DNA from: an uncultured SAR86 cluster bacterium
GTDB taxonomy: Bacteria; Pseudomonadota; Gammaproteobacteria; Magnimaribacterales; D2472
NCBI GenBank assembly: GCA_905478035.1
Contig: CAJQGX010000005.1
Location: forward strand, 28,706 to 92,705
DNA length: 64,000 bases
Direction of reading: 5' to 3'
Shown piece by piece: positions 1 to 8,993 of this stretch. The notes under the pieces are model-generated. The model made no database searches and was not told the origin of the DNA. It saw only the letters and a list, made by a program, of their open reading frames with translations. The position numbers and the translations under genes are program-made. Every line of letters starts with the position of its first letter. Positions within the stretch are counted from its first letter, which is position 1.

Positions 1-1
1 C

Positions 2-1156
2 GCAGGTGTAGATCTTGCATACATAGGTTTTTTTTCTTGGGTTACTTTTATGTATGCCTTTAAGTTTTTATGGGCACCTTTAATTGATAGGTTTTCTATT
101 CCAGTATTAAAAAAATATGGACATAGGAAGAGCTGGATTGTTTTGATGCAGAGCATTATTTTTGTTAATTTAATAATACTTTCAAACATCGATCCAAAGA
201 ATAATTTTATGCTATTTAGCTTAATAGCTTTTCTTATTGGGCTCTCTGGATCTATTCAGGATATAGCCATAGATGCATTTAGGATTGAATATGCTGATAT
301 CAATGATCAAGGAAGCCTTGCGGCTACTTATCAATTTGGTTGGAGATTAGCAATTATTATAGCAACCTCATTTGCTTTAATATTTGCTGATACTAATGGG
401 TGGTCTTTAACCTTCAAAATAATGGCAGCTTCTATGTTTATTGGCCTTCTTGGTTTAGTCTTTTCAAAGGAAGAAAAAAATCTACAACTTAGCAGGTTAA
501 GTTTTAGTCAATCAATTAAAGATCCTTTTGTTGATTTTTTATCCAGGTTTGGGTTTTTTGCAGCAGCGATCTTGCTGATGATAATAGCTACTTACAGGCT
601 TACAGATATTGTAATGGGACCAATGGCAACACCTTTCTATATTGATATGGGCTTTTCCTTAACAGAAATAGGAGCGGTTGTTAAAATTGTTGCTCTTATA
701 GCTTCAATACTTGGAATTTCTTTAGGGGCAATTTTGTTAAAGAAATTTAATATATATAAATCTCTTTTAATTGGAGCTTTTTTGGTAATGATAACTAATA
801 TTTGCTTTTCTTATGTTGCAGTCTCAGAAAAGAGTATTACATCATTATCTTTTATCGTTGCAATGGATAGTCTTGCTGCAGGTATTGTAGGAACAGTCAA
901 TATTGCATTTCTAACAAGCCTTGTCTCAAAAAAATATACGGGCTTCCAATATGCTCTTCTAACTGGATTTATGGCAGGCCCTGGCTTTGTATTAAAAGGT
1001 CTATCAGGGCTTTGGGTTTCATATCTTCAAGGATTATATGGAGATAATTATGGCTGGATGGGTTTTTATGTAACAACATCACTTCTAACATTACCTGTAA
1101 TATTCTTCTTATATTTTAATAGGAGTTTTTTAATAAAATATGAACAAAGCTTATAA
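2..1156 (+). CDS. AmpG-like MFS permease, 5' end cut by window
   Basis: This is a multi-pass inner-membrane transporter of the AmpG/PAT branch of the major facilitator superfamily, whose best-known member imports muropeptides from cell-wall recycling. The reading frame is already open at base 2 and runs through the first ATG at 50, so the true start lies upstream. The fragment has 384 residues. Family signs are the early YAFKFLWAPLIDRF segment (AmpG has YTLKFLWAPLLDR), the FYIDMGFSLTEIG stretch in the middle and the FQYALLTGFMAGPG segment near the end. About ten hydrophobic segments are visible. Its end overlaps the next gene by 17 bases. The family is clear; the substrate is inferred and could be another acyl or peptide compound. 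Confidence 0.82.
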   Translation, partial: AGVDLAYIGFFSWVTFMYAFKFLWAPLIDRFSIPVLKKYGHRKSWIVLMQSIIFVNLIILSNIDPKNNFMLFSLIAFLIGLSGSIQDIAIDAFRIEYADINDQGSLAATYQFGWRLAIIIATSFALIFADTNGWSLTFKIMAASMFIGLLGLVFSKEEKNLQLSRLSFSQSIKDPFVDFLSRFGFFAAAILLMIIATYRLTDIVMGPMATPFYIDMGFSLTEIGAVVKIVALIASILGISLGAILLKKFNIYKSLLIGAFLVMITNICFSYVAVSEKSITSLSFIVAMDSLAAGIVGTVNIAFLTSLVSKKYTGFQYALLTGFMAGPGFVLKGLSGLWVSYLQGLYGDNYGWMGFYVTTSLLTLPVIFFLYFNRSFLIKYEQSL

Positions 1157-1475
1157 AATAATTTTCTTTTTATCATTAGTTATAATCATGTGGCTAAGTC
1201 TAGTTCCTTCATCATCCATACCTAACATAGCTGCCTTAAGTTTCTTGACAGATAAAGGTATTCATTTCCTTATATTTTTATATTTATCCTTATTAGGTTT
1301 ATTTTGTAGATTTAAGATTTCAAATTTTTTCTTATTAACTACTATTTTTAGCTTTGGTCTTCTTATTGAGGTAATTCATTTTTATCATCCATATAGATAT
1401 TTTGAAATAGCAGATATTGTTGCAAACTCATTAGGAATTTTATTAGCATCGTATTTTTTTCAAAAAAAAGATTAA
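1140..1475 (+). CDS. VanZ-like small membrane protein
   Basis: This 111-residue protein has four predicted membrane helices. It matches the VanZ-like family pattern: a DKGIHFLIFLYLSLLG segment in the second helix and E-IHFYHPYRYFEIADIVANSLG near the end, where family members have conserved E, Q/H, R, D and N residues. VanZ-like proteins have no settled biochemical role outside glycopeptide resistance operons. The start lies 17 bases inside the preceding permease gene, so the two are probably co-transcribed and translationally coupled. The function here is unknown. Confidence 0.7.
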   Translation: MNKAYKIIFFLSLVIIMWLSLVPSSSIPNIAALSFLTDKGIHFLIFLYLSLLGLFCRFKISNFFLLTTIFSFGLLIEVIHFYHPYRYFEIADIVANSLGILLASYFFQKKD

Positions 1476-1511
1476 GTTATCTATTGATTTCTAATATTTC
1501 GACCTTAACTA

Positions 1512-1539
1512 TTGTTTAAGTTAAGAAACTAACTAAAAT
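1512..1539 (+). promoter_or_regulatory. Possible promoter of groESL
   Basis: TTGTTT at 1512-1517 and TAAAAT at 1534-1539 are separated by 16 bases and lie 33 bases before the groES start. No clear heat-shock sigma-32 motif and no CIRCE repeat was seen in the 96-bp gap. The match is only moderate in such A+T-rich DNA. Confidence 0.3.
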
Positions 1540-1571
1540 TCATAAAATTAATTTTTATTGGGAGATAGAAA

Positions 1572-1859
1572 ATGAAATTAAGACCTTTACATGACAAAGT
1601 TCTCGTAAAAAGAACTGAAGAAGAGGAAACTTCAGCCGGAGGTATTATTCTTTCTGGTTCGGCAAAAGAAAAGCCATCACAAGGTGAGGTAATGGCGGTT
1701 GGTCCTGGAAAGAAAGATGATTCAGGTGAGGTAATGCCGGTAGGTGTTAGTGTTGGTGATATTGTTATTTTTGGTCAGTATGGCGGAAATGAAATTAAAC
1801 TCGACGGCGAAGATTTTCTCATATTAGGTGAGAGCGACATCTTCGGTGTTATTCAATAA
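1572..1859 (+). CDS. groES: Co-chaperonin GroES
   Basis: GroES is the heptameric 10-kDa lid of the GroEL folding chamber in the cytoplasm. The product has the family's normal length, 95 residues. It begins with the typical KLRPLHDKVLVKR and carries the mobile loop region EEETSAGGIILSGSAKEKP with the GGIIL core that contacts GroEL. The end GESDIFGVIQ is also typical. A strong ribosome binding site, GGGAGA, ends six bases before the ATG. groEL follows 27 bases downstream, forming the standard two-gene operon. Confidence 0.98.
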   Translation: MKLRPLHDKVLVKRTEEEETSAGGIILSGSAKEKPSQGEVMAVGPGKKDDSGEVMPVGVSVGDIVIFGQYGGNEIKLDGEDFLILGESDIFGVIQ

Positions 1860-1886
1860 GTAATTAAAATTAAGGGAGAAATATAA

Positions 1887-3530
<1,644 letters not shown>

Positions 3531-3546
3531 TTCTAAATCTTTATAT

Positions 3547-3574
3547 AAAATGGGGCTTTTGCCCCATTTTTATT
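3547..3574 (+). terminator. Intrinsic terminator after groEL
   Basis: AAAATGGGGC at 3547-3556 pairs perfectly with GCCCCATTTT at 3561-3570 around a four-base TTTT loop, and the 3' arm runs into a T tract. It sits 16 bases after the groEL stop and closes the groESL operon. Confidence 0.9.
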
Positions 3575-3626
3575 AGATTTAAGACACATTTTAATTTAAT
3601 ATAAGGTATACATTTAAGGGAGCATT

Positions 3627-4262
3627 ATGGACATTCTAACTGACCAATCTTTTTTCAGAGCCTTTCACATTCTATTTGGAATTACATGGATAGGATTACT
3701 TTATTACTTTAACTTTATTCAAGGTGAGTACGTAAAAGTTGCTAACCCAGATGCCAAGGCAGATGTCTTCAAAAAACTTGCTCCAAATGCTTTGTGGTGG
3801 TTCAGATGGGCTGCACTATTTACTTTCTTAACAGGAGTTATTTTACTTCATCAAATAACAGCTAAGTTAAGTACAGAGATTATTCTTGGTGCAACTATGG
3901 GTACATTCATGATGTTAAATGTATGGGGTATTATTTGGAGAAACCAAAAGATTGTTCTGGGTATGAAAGAGGGTGATGCTGCTGTTGCAGGAGCAAAGGC
4001 AGGATTAGCATCAAGAACAAACACTCTATTTTCAGTACCAATGCTGATGTATATGGTTTATTCAGCTCATAGCGGAAGTGCATATATTTCTATTGATGGC
4101 TGGTCAAGTACGAGTCTTCTTTTGGGATTAGCAATAATTTTTATTATTGAAGCAAATGCAATATGGGGAAAAATGTTACCGGCTATCACATCAGTAAGAG
4201 CAGTTATAACTTCGTCATTTATACTTGCAGTTGTATTGAAGCTCATTACAGACATTTTATAA
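3627..4262 (+). CDS. PuuD-like (Urate_ox_N) membrane protein
   Basis: This 211-residue integral membrane protein has about six or seven hydrophobic helices. It resembles the membrane half of urate hydroxylase PuuD: the N-terminal FFRAFHILFGITWIGLLYYFNFIQ stretch and later LAPNALWWFRWAALFTFLTG and MMLNVWGIIWRNQK are characteristic of that family. Full PuuD proteins are about 400 residues and carry a C-terminal cytochrome c domain, which is missing here; no CxxCH motif is present. Solo membrane domains of this kind are an inference of mine for this family, so urate oxidation should not be assumed. The gene stands alone between the groEL terminator and folE and has an AGGGAG ribosome binding site. 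Confidence 0.65.
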   Translation: MDILTDQSFFRAFHILFGITWIGLLYYFNFIQGEYVKVANPDAKADVFKKLAPNALWWFRWAALFTFLTGVILLHQITAKLSTEIILGATMGTFMMLNVWGIIWRNQKIVLGMKEGDAAVAGAKAGLASRTNTLFSVPMLMYMVYSAHSGSAYISIDGWSSTSLLLGLAIIFIIEANAIWGKMLPAITSVRAVITSSFILAVVLKLITDIL

Positions 4263-4307
4263 ACAATATAATTTAAAAAACTTTAAAAATTCTTAAGGAG
4301 AATTTAT

Positions 4308-4892
4308 ATGTCTAACAAACCATCGAGAGAAGAAGCATTGAAAGCTGTAAGAACCCTAATATCTTGGGCAGGAGATGATCCAGATAGAGAAGGTTTAATA
4401 GAAACTCCTGACAGAGTTGTCAGATCTTATAACGAATTCTTTTGTGGTTATGAGGAAGATGCAGAGGCTGTTCTTGGAAAAACGTTTGAAGAAGTAGAAG
4501 GTTATGACGAGGTAGTTATTGTAAGAAACATCAGAGTTGAGTCTCATTGCGAACATCATATGGTGCCGATTGTAGGTGTAGCTCATGTTGGTTACATACC
4601 AAATAAAAAAGTGGTTGGTATAAGTAAACTTGCACGAGTTGTAGATATTTATGGAAAAAGACTTCAAACTCAAGAAACCATGACAGCCCTAATAGCTGAT
4701 ACCATCGATAGAGTTCTTCAGCCTAAGGGAGTTGCAGTAGTTATTGATGCAAACCATGAATGCATGTCTACAAGAGGAATTCATAAAACAGAATCTAGTA
4801 CTATTACTAGCAGAATGCTTGGTAGTTTCAGGGATAATATTGAAACTAGGGCAGAGTTCATGAACTTAATTAATTCTCCAAAAGCATTTTAA
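4308..4892 (+). CDS. folE: GTP cyclohydrolase I
   Basis: FolE converts GTP to 7,8-dihydroneopterin triphosphate, the first step of folate synthesis, in the cytoplasm. The 194-residue protein shows the zinc and active-site motifs of the type IA enzyme: [13 protein letters not shown] with the conserved Cys-His pair, [20 protein letters not shown], and the second zinc cysteine in [10 protein letters not shown]. The start is preceded by a good AAGGAG site. The next gene, maf, begins on the base after the stop codon, so the two are translationally linked. Confidence 0.97.
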   Translation: MSNKPSREEALKAVRTLISWAGDDPDREGLIETPDRVVRSYNEFFCGYEEDAEAVLGKTFEEVEGYDEVVIVRNIRVESHCEHHMVPIVGVAHVGYIPNKKVVGISKLARVVDIYGKRLQTQETMTALIADTIDRVLQPKGVAVVIDANHECMSTRGIHKTESSTITSRMLGSFRDNIETRAEFMNLINSPKAF

Positions 4893-5531
4893 ATGATCGA
4901 TGATTCGATACTTTCTAGTATCAATCCTGTCACACCAATAATTCTAGCATCTGGCTCAGAGAGTCGAAAAGTCATGCTGGAAGACGCTGGTATAAATTTT
5001 TCAACCATTACATCTGAAGTTGATGAAGATGCCTTAAAAATTAAAATTGCTTCTATGCCTTTTAATAATCAGGTTATTGAACTTGCAAAGGCTAAGGCTG
5101 CAGTGGTGAGCTCAAAAAATCCTGGAAATATAGTTATTGGCGGTGATCAAATGTGTATTTTTGAAAATAGAGTATTTGATAAACCAGGCTCAGTTGAAAA
5201 AGCAATAAGCAATCTAAAATTATTATCTGGAACAACACACTTTCAATATAGTGGCGTATGTATCTATAAAGATGGTGTGTCTTTGTGGGAATATTCGGAA
5301 GTTGTTGAAATGAATATGCATGATCTATCAGAAGAAGAAATTATTAATTATGTAAAACTTGAAAATCCAATTCATGCAGCAGGTGCATATAAGTTTGAAT
5401 CTCTTGGATGTAACTTATTTTCTAGTGTAGATGGCTCATCATATACAATTAGAGGAATGCCATTATTACCACTACTAAATGAGCTCAGAAATTTAAAAAT
5501 TATAGATCTAAATAGAATCTCAAAAAATTAG
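4893..5531 (+). CDS. maf: Maf-like nucleotide pyrophosphatase
   Basis: Maf proteins hydrolyse non-canonical or surplus nucleoside triphosphates to monophosphates. The 212-residue product has the N-terminal ILASGSESRKVML signature (the family has LAS-S-RR--L), the downstream EVDED segment, ELAKAKA, and the catalytic-acid region VIGGDQM. The first arginine of the usual RR pair is changed (SRK), which is a mild departure. The gene is placed directly between folE and cysS with no gap on the left and four bases on the right, suggesting one operon. Which Maf subfamily (TTP or m7GTP type) it belongs to cannot be settled by eye. Confidence 0.85.
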   Translation: MIDDSILSSINPVTPIILASGSESRKVMLEDAGINFSTITSEVDEDALKIKIASMPFNNQVIELAKAKAAVVSSKNPGNIVIGGDQMCIFENRVFDKPGSVEKAISNLKLLSGTTHFQYSGVCIYKDGVSLWEYSEVVEMNMHDLSEEEIINYVKLENPIHAAGAYKFESLGCNLFSSVDGSSYTIRGMPLLPLLNELRNLKIIDLNRISKN

Positions 5532-5535
5532 AACA

Positions 5536-6924
5536 ATGCAGCCTATCAAAATATTTAATACTCTTTCAGGCAAAAAACAGGATTTTCATCCTTTGGATTC
5601 TGGTCATATTAAAATATACGCTTGTGGGCCAACAGTTTATAACTATGCTCATATTGGTAACGCTAGAATGGCTGTTGTTTTCGATACCCTTGTAAGAGTT
5701 TTAAGGTTCCAATATCCAAAAGTAACCTACGTTTCTAATATCACAGACATCGATGACAAAATTATAGATGCAGCTAATGAGCAAAAAGTACCCATAAAGG
5801 AAATCACTGAAAAGTATACTAATATTTACAATACTGATATGGCTGCGCTATGTGTAAATATTCCTGATATACAACCCAAGGCAACACAATATATTCCAGA
5901 AATGATTAGTCTTATTAAAGATCTAATTGCTAAGGATCATGCTTATGAAAAAGAGGGGCATGTTTTATTTCATGTACCTTCTTATGAGAACTATGGAAAA
6001 TTATCAAATAGAAATAGAGATGAGCAAATAGCAGGTAGCAGGATTGAGGTAGCGCCATTTAAAAAAGATCCAGCTGACTTTGTTCTATGGAAACCAAGCT
6101 CTGATGCGCAACCTGGGTGGGATTCTCCATGGGGTTTTGGTAGGCCTGGATGGCATACAGAATGTTCGGCTATGTCTGAAAAAACATTAGGCTTACCATT
6201 TGATATTCATGGGGGTGGAAGAGACTTAACATTTCCTCATCATGAAAATGAAATAGCGCAAAGCTGTTGCTCTAGCGCTGACATTAATAGCCCAAACTCA
6301 TATGCAAATTATTGGATGCACAACGGATTCGTGACTGTTAACGGAGAAAAAATGTCTAAATCCCTAGGCAATATTATTTTAGTGAGAGATTTATCGAATA
6401 ATTACCATGGTGAGGTTATCAGGCTTGCATTAATGTCTTCACATTACAGACAAGGCCTTGATTGGAATGAAAAAGTTATACATCAGGCAAAGAAACTTTT
6501 AGATAAGTTATATACCATTCTATTCGATCTTAAATCTGAAGATTTGGTTGAAATAAAGGATAGAGAGTGGGTTAAACCTTTAATGGACGATCTTAATACT
6601 CCAGGATTTATTGCTAATGTAAATAGCCTTATTAAAACTTATGCATCTTCACCTGATGAGAATAAAGCAATCTTAAAAAGTAAGCTGATTCTTTTAGGCA
6701 ATCTCATGGGAATATTACAAGTAGATCCAGAATCATGGTTTGAAAAGGATAATTCAACTATAAATCTTGATGAAAAAGAAATAAAAGCATTAATATCAAA
6801 GCGTAACGAAGCTAAAATAAATAAAGATTATGAAAAGGCAGATGCTATAAGAGATGATCTAATGAAAAATGGAATTGAGATTATGGATAGTAGCTCAGGA
6901 ACAACATGGAAAATTAAGTCATGA
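5536..6924 (+). CDS. cysS: Cysteinyl-tRNA synthetase
   Basis: CysS charges tRNA-Cys with cysteine. The 462-residue class I synthetase has the normal length. It shows the zinc cysteine in IYACGPTVYNYAHIGNARM, which also holds the HIGH-type motif (HIGN); the other zinc ligands in WHTECSAMS and FPHHENEIAQS; and the KMSKS loop at GEKMSKSLGN. The C-terminal anticodon-binding region ends with SGTTWKIKS. It starts four bases after maf and overlaps the following flavin oxidase gene by four bases. Confidence 0.97.
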   Translation: MQPIKIFNTLSGKKQDFHPLDSGHIKIYACGPTVYNYAHIGNARMAVVFDTLVRVLRFQYPKVTYVSNITDIDDKIIDAANEQKVPIKEITEKYTNIYNTDMAALCVNIPDIQPKATQYIPEMISLIKDLIAKDHAYEKEGHVLFHVPSYENYGKLSNRNRDEQIAGSRIEVAPFKKDPADFVLWKPSSDAQPGWDSPWGFGRPGWHTECSAMSEKTLGLPFDIHGGGRDLTFPHHENEIAQSCCSSADINSPNSYANYWMHNGFVTVNGEKMSKSLGNIILVRDLSNNYHGEVIRLALMSSHYRQGLDWNEKVIHQAKKLLDKLYTILFDLKSEDLVEIKDREWVKPLMDDLNTPGFIANVNSLIKTYASSPDENKAILKSKLILLGNLMGILQVDPESWFEKDNSTINLDEKEIKALISKRNEAKINKDYEKADAIRDDLMKNGIEIMDSSSGTTWKIKS

Positions 6925-7520
6925 ATGATAGTAGTACCTTATCCATTCCTGATAGCTATGATCAGATATCAGATACTCTAGGAACTGCAGAACTGATTCT
7001 AGATGATGCAGTAGAGAATGCAAAAACACTTTTTCATACTCTTGTCCTTTCCTCTCATGATGAAGATAAAATAGTATCAAGAGTCGTAGTTTTAAGAGAG
7101 TTTAATTCTAAAGAAAGATATCTACGTTTTCATACAGATGCTAGAGCTCCAAAAATTAAACATTTCAAGAAAAATAGCAATGCATCATTGCTTGGTTATG
7201 ATCCAGCATTAAAAATTCAACTAAAGCTCCAAGGAAGTGTTGATGTTCATTTCAATGACGATGTAACTAAATTATCTTGGAATGAATCAACTACCAGATC
7301 AAAAAAGTGTTATTCCGTAGAGGGAGGCTCATCATTGAAAATAGAGAATCCTTCTGAATATGATTTAAAAGATGGAAATATTGAAGATGGATATTTAAAT
7401 TTTGCAGTTCTTAAATTTAAATATACATCCTTGGAATTCCTTTATCTTAAAAGTTCAGGACATAGAAGAGCAATTCATTCATGGAATGAAGGCCTTGTTT
7501 CTAATTGGCTTGTACCTTAA
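6921..7520 (+). CDS. PNPOx-fold flavin oxidase family protein
   Basis: The 199-residue protein belongs to the pyridoxamine 5'-phosphate oxidase-like split-barrel family. Evidence includes an N-terminal helix followed by FHTLVLSSHDEDKIVSRVVVLREF, then RYLRFHTDARAPKI, which is the FMN-phosphate binding pattern of PdxH relatives, and a C-terminal HRRAIHSWNEG in place of the PdxH R-x-H motif. It differs enough from true PdxH that the substrate is uncertain; it may act on B6 vitamers or on another flavin-linked substrate. It overlaps cysS by four bases (ATGA) and is the last gene of the folE-maf-cysS run. Confidence 0.7.
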   Translation: MNDSSTLSIPDSYDQISDTLGTAELILDDAVENAKTLFHTLVLSSHDEDKIVSRVVVLREFNSKERYLRFHTDARAPKIKHFKKNSNASLLGYDPALKIQLKLQGSVDVHFNDDVTKLSWNESTTRSKKCYSVEGGSSLKIENPSEYDLKDGNIEDGYLNFAVLKFKYTSLEFLYLKSSGHRRAIHSWNEGLVSNWLVP

Positions 7521-7545
7521 AAAAGACTAACCCTCTCTACCCTAT

Positions 7546-7592
7546 TAATTAAATATGAATATTAATGTAATATTAATATTCATATTTAATTA
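7546..7592. repeat. 21-bp inverted repeat beside ribosome binding site
   Basis: Bases 7546-7566 are the exact reverse complement of 7572-7592, with a five-base GTAAT loop. Each arm is nearly all A and T. The right arm ends at the first base of the AGGGAG ribosome binding site (7592-7597) of the secreted-protein gene at 7604. No T tract follows, so it is not a standard intrinsic terminator. In RNA it could hide or expose the ribosome binding site; in DNA it could be a protein-binding site. Confidence 0.85.
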
Positions 7593-7603
7593 GGGAGAAA
7601 ATA

Positions 7604-8089
7604 ATGAATAAATTTTTATTAAGTGGCTTATTGATTTTATCAACAAGCTTTATTTTTGCTGATGGTCATTCGTCTGCAGAAAAAGAAGTATTAAAAACTC
7701 TTGCAACTTATTTTGAGGCAAGAAATGCCAGTGACTGGGACACAGTTGTTGCTCATGAGAGTAAGTCAGGAACCTATGGAACCAATTCAGATGGAAGCTT
7801 TCATAAACCTGTTGTAAAACAATCAGCAGAGGACTGGGCAACATCAGGCCAGGGCGGCTCACTCAATATCCATTATCCTGAAGCCATTCAAATAGCGGAT
7901 GATGTAGTTTATGTAAGATTTTATTACGAAGGAATGACCGAAGTAGCAGGAAATTCAAAGCCATACAGAACTAGAGTCACCATGAATTGGGTCAAAGAAG
8001 GAAATAAATGGGTAGCTAAATCTCAACATTATTCATCAGCTTCATATGGTGGAGTTCACGTTTCACAAGCTGCTGATTTCGAGGACTAA
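7604..8089 (+). CDS. Secreted NTF2/SnoaL-like protein
   Basis: The 161-residue product starts with a signal peptide (MNKFLLSGLLILSTSFIFA, cleavage near DGHSS), so it is probably periplasmic. The mature part looks like the NTF2/SnoaL cone fold: an N-terminal helix with LATYFEARNASDWDTVVAHES, then strands including DDVVYVRFYYEGMTEV and a late TRVTMNWVKEGNKWVAKSQHYS, the usual fold-closing strand pair. No catalytic assignment is possible. It sits two bases before another secreted protein gene and behind a long inverted repeat, suggesting a two-gene operon. Confidence 0.6.
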   Translation: MNKFLLSGLLILSTSFIFADGHSSAEKEVLKTLATYFEARNASDWDTVVAHESKSGTYGTNSDGSFHKPVVKQSAEDWATSGQGGSLNIHYPEAIQIADDVVYVRFYYEGMTEVAGNSKPYRTRVTMNWVKEGNKWVAKSQHYSSASYGGVHVSQAADFED

Positions 8090-8091
8090 AA

Positions 8092-8784
8092 ATGAAAAAT
8101 ATTTTATTAGTAATACCTTTAATAATTAGTTTTGCAGCATTTAGCGCTCATCATGAAAATGGTGATCATAGTGATGTAAAAATGATGGAACATAACTTTG
8201 CCTATCTTTCTTCATATACGATGCCAGCCGGATCGAATGCAGACAGAATTGCTAAGAGCCTTTTAGAGAATGTTAATACTTTAGAAGAGGATGGATATAA
8301 TGTTTGTGGATTATTAAGACATCAATTTGGTGGAGATAGAGCATTCTATAGTTATTGTTACTTTGATAGCTGGGAGCAATTTGCAAAAATTAATGATTCA
8401 AATGAACCAGTAACGAGAGAGCCTAAGCAAATATATGGTGACCATACTGATAACATAGTAGCTATGGTTGAAAAGAATTTAACCAAAGCAACTCCACATG
8501 TACTTATGGCTACTTATACTTTTGGACCTTATTTAACAGATAACCAAAAAAGAGCTAATGCTAAAACTATTTTTAATGCATATGACTCTGCCTTTGGCGG
8601 ATGTAATTTAATGGAGCATTTCTGGGGGCCAGAGCAAGCTTGGTATTTTGTATGTGGCTATGAAAATTACGCAGACTTTGCAAATAAAGTAGAGGTATTA
8701 AGCGGAATACATGAAACCGAGTTAGCTGATTTAAAGCTTGATGTTATGGATCATTCAGATGATTTAATGATTAGAGTTAAATAA
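8092..8784 (+). CDS. Secreted protein with duplicated domain
   Basis: I do not recognise the family. The 230-residue product has a signal peptide (KNILLVIPLIISFAAFSA). The mature protein is two copies of one domain: residues about 35-100 align with 135-200, a shift of about 100. Matching pieces are CGLLRHQFGGDRAFYSYCYF against CNLMEHFWGPEQAWYFVCGY, and SWEQFAKI against NYADFANK. Each copy carries two cysteines 17 residues apart (72/89 and 171/188), suggesting one disulfide per copy. The strand pattern recalls dimeric alpha-beta barrel proteins, but that is a guess. It follows the NTF2-like gene after two bases and is closed by a strong terminator. Confidence 0.6.
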   Translation: MKNILLVIPLIISFAAFSAHHENGDHSDVKMMEHNFAYLSSYTMPAGSNADRIAKSLLENVNTLEEDGYNVCGLLRHQFGGDRAFYSYCYFDSWEQFAKINDSNEPVTREPKQIYGDHTDNIVAMVEKNLTKATPHVLMATYTFGPYLTDNQKRANAKTIFNAYDSAFGGCNLMEHFWGPEQAWYFVCGYENYADFANKVEVLSGIHETELADLKLDVMDHSDDLMIRVK

Positions 8785-8801
8785 GTAAATAAATTGATGA
8801 T

Positions 8802-8828
8802 AAAAACCCTCTTTATGAGGGTTTTTTT
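8802..8828. terminator. Bidirectional intrinsic terminator
   Basis: AAAAACCCTC at 8802-8811 and GAGGGTTTTT at 8817-8826 form a stem around TTTAT, with A and T tracts on both sides. It can stop the plus-strand secreted-protein operon and, read the other way, the minus-strand tRNA-Arg gene, whose 3' end lies two bases beyond it. Confidence 0.9.
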
Positions 8829-8829
8829 A

Positions 8830-8904
8830 TGGCGCCCTCTGCAGGAATCGAACCTGCAACTAATCCTTAGGAGGGATCTGTTATATCCATTTAACTAAGA
8901 AGGC
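8830..8904 (-). tRNA. tRNA-Arg (anticodon CCU)
   Basis: The reverse complement folds as a 75-base tRNA with an encoded CCA end. The acceptor stem is GCCTTCT with AGAGGGC, with one G-U pair. The anticodon stem GATCC/GGATT encloses the loop CTCCTAA, giving anticodon CCU, which reads the arginine codon AGG. The T arm GCAGG-TTCGATT-CCTGC is perfect, and the discriminator base is G as in arginine tRNAs. It is transcribed towards the terminator at 8802-8828. Confidence 0.95.
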
Positions 8905-8945
8905 TTATTTAAAAAAAAGATAGTTTATAACATTAATTAAGAGTT

Positions 8946-8963
8946 TATTAGTTATAACTAATA
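8946..8963. repeat. 18-bp perfect palindrome between tRNA-Arg and thrS
   Basis: Bases 8946-8954 (TATTAGTTA) are followed without a spacer by their exact reverse complement. The palindrome lies about 20 bases upstream of the thrS -10 box and about 40 bases upstream of the oppositely oriented tRNA-Arg gene. It could be an operator for either; no regulator is identified. Confidence 0.6.
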
Positions 8964-8981
8964 CAGTTCAATATTTGCATA

Positions 8982-8987
8982 TATAAT
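8982..8987 (+). promoter_or_regulatory. -10 box giving a possibly leaderless thrS mRNA
   Basis: A perfect TATAAT stands only six bases before the thrS ATG. Transcription starting about seven bases downstream of the -10 would begin at the ATG itself. No Shine-Dalgarno sequence is present, which agrees with leaderless translation. The -35 region is weak. Confidence 0.45.
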
Positions 8988-8993
8988 GATGTA

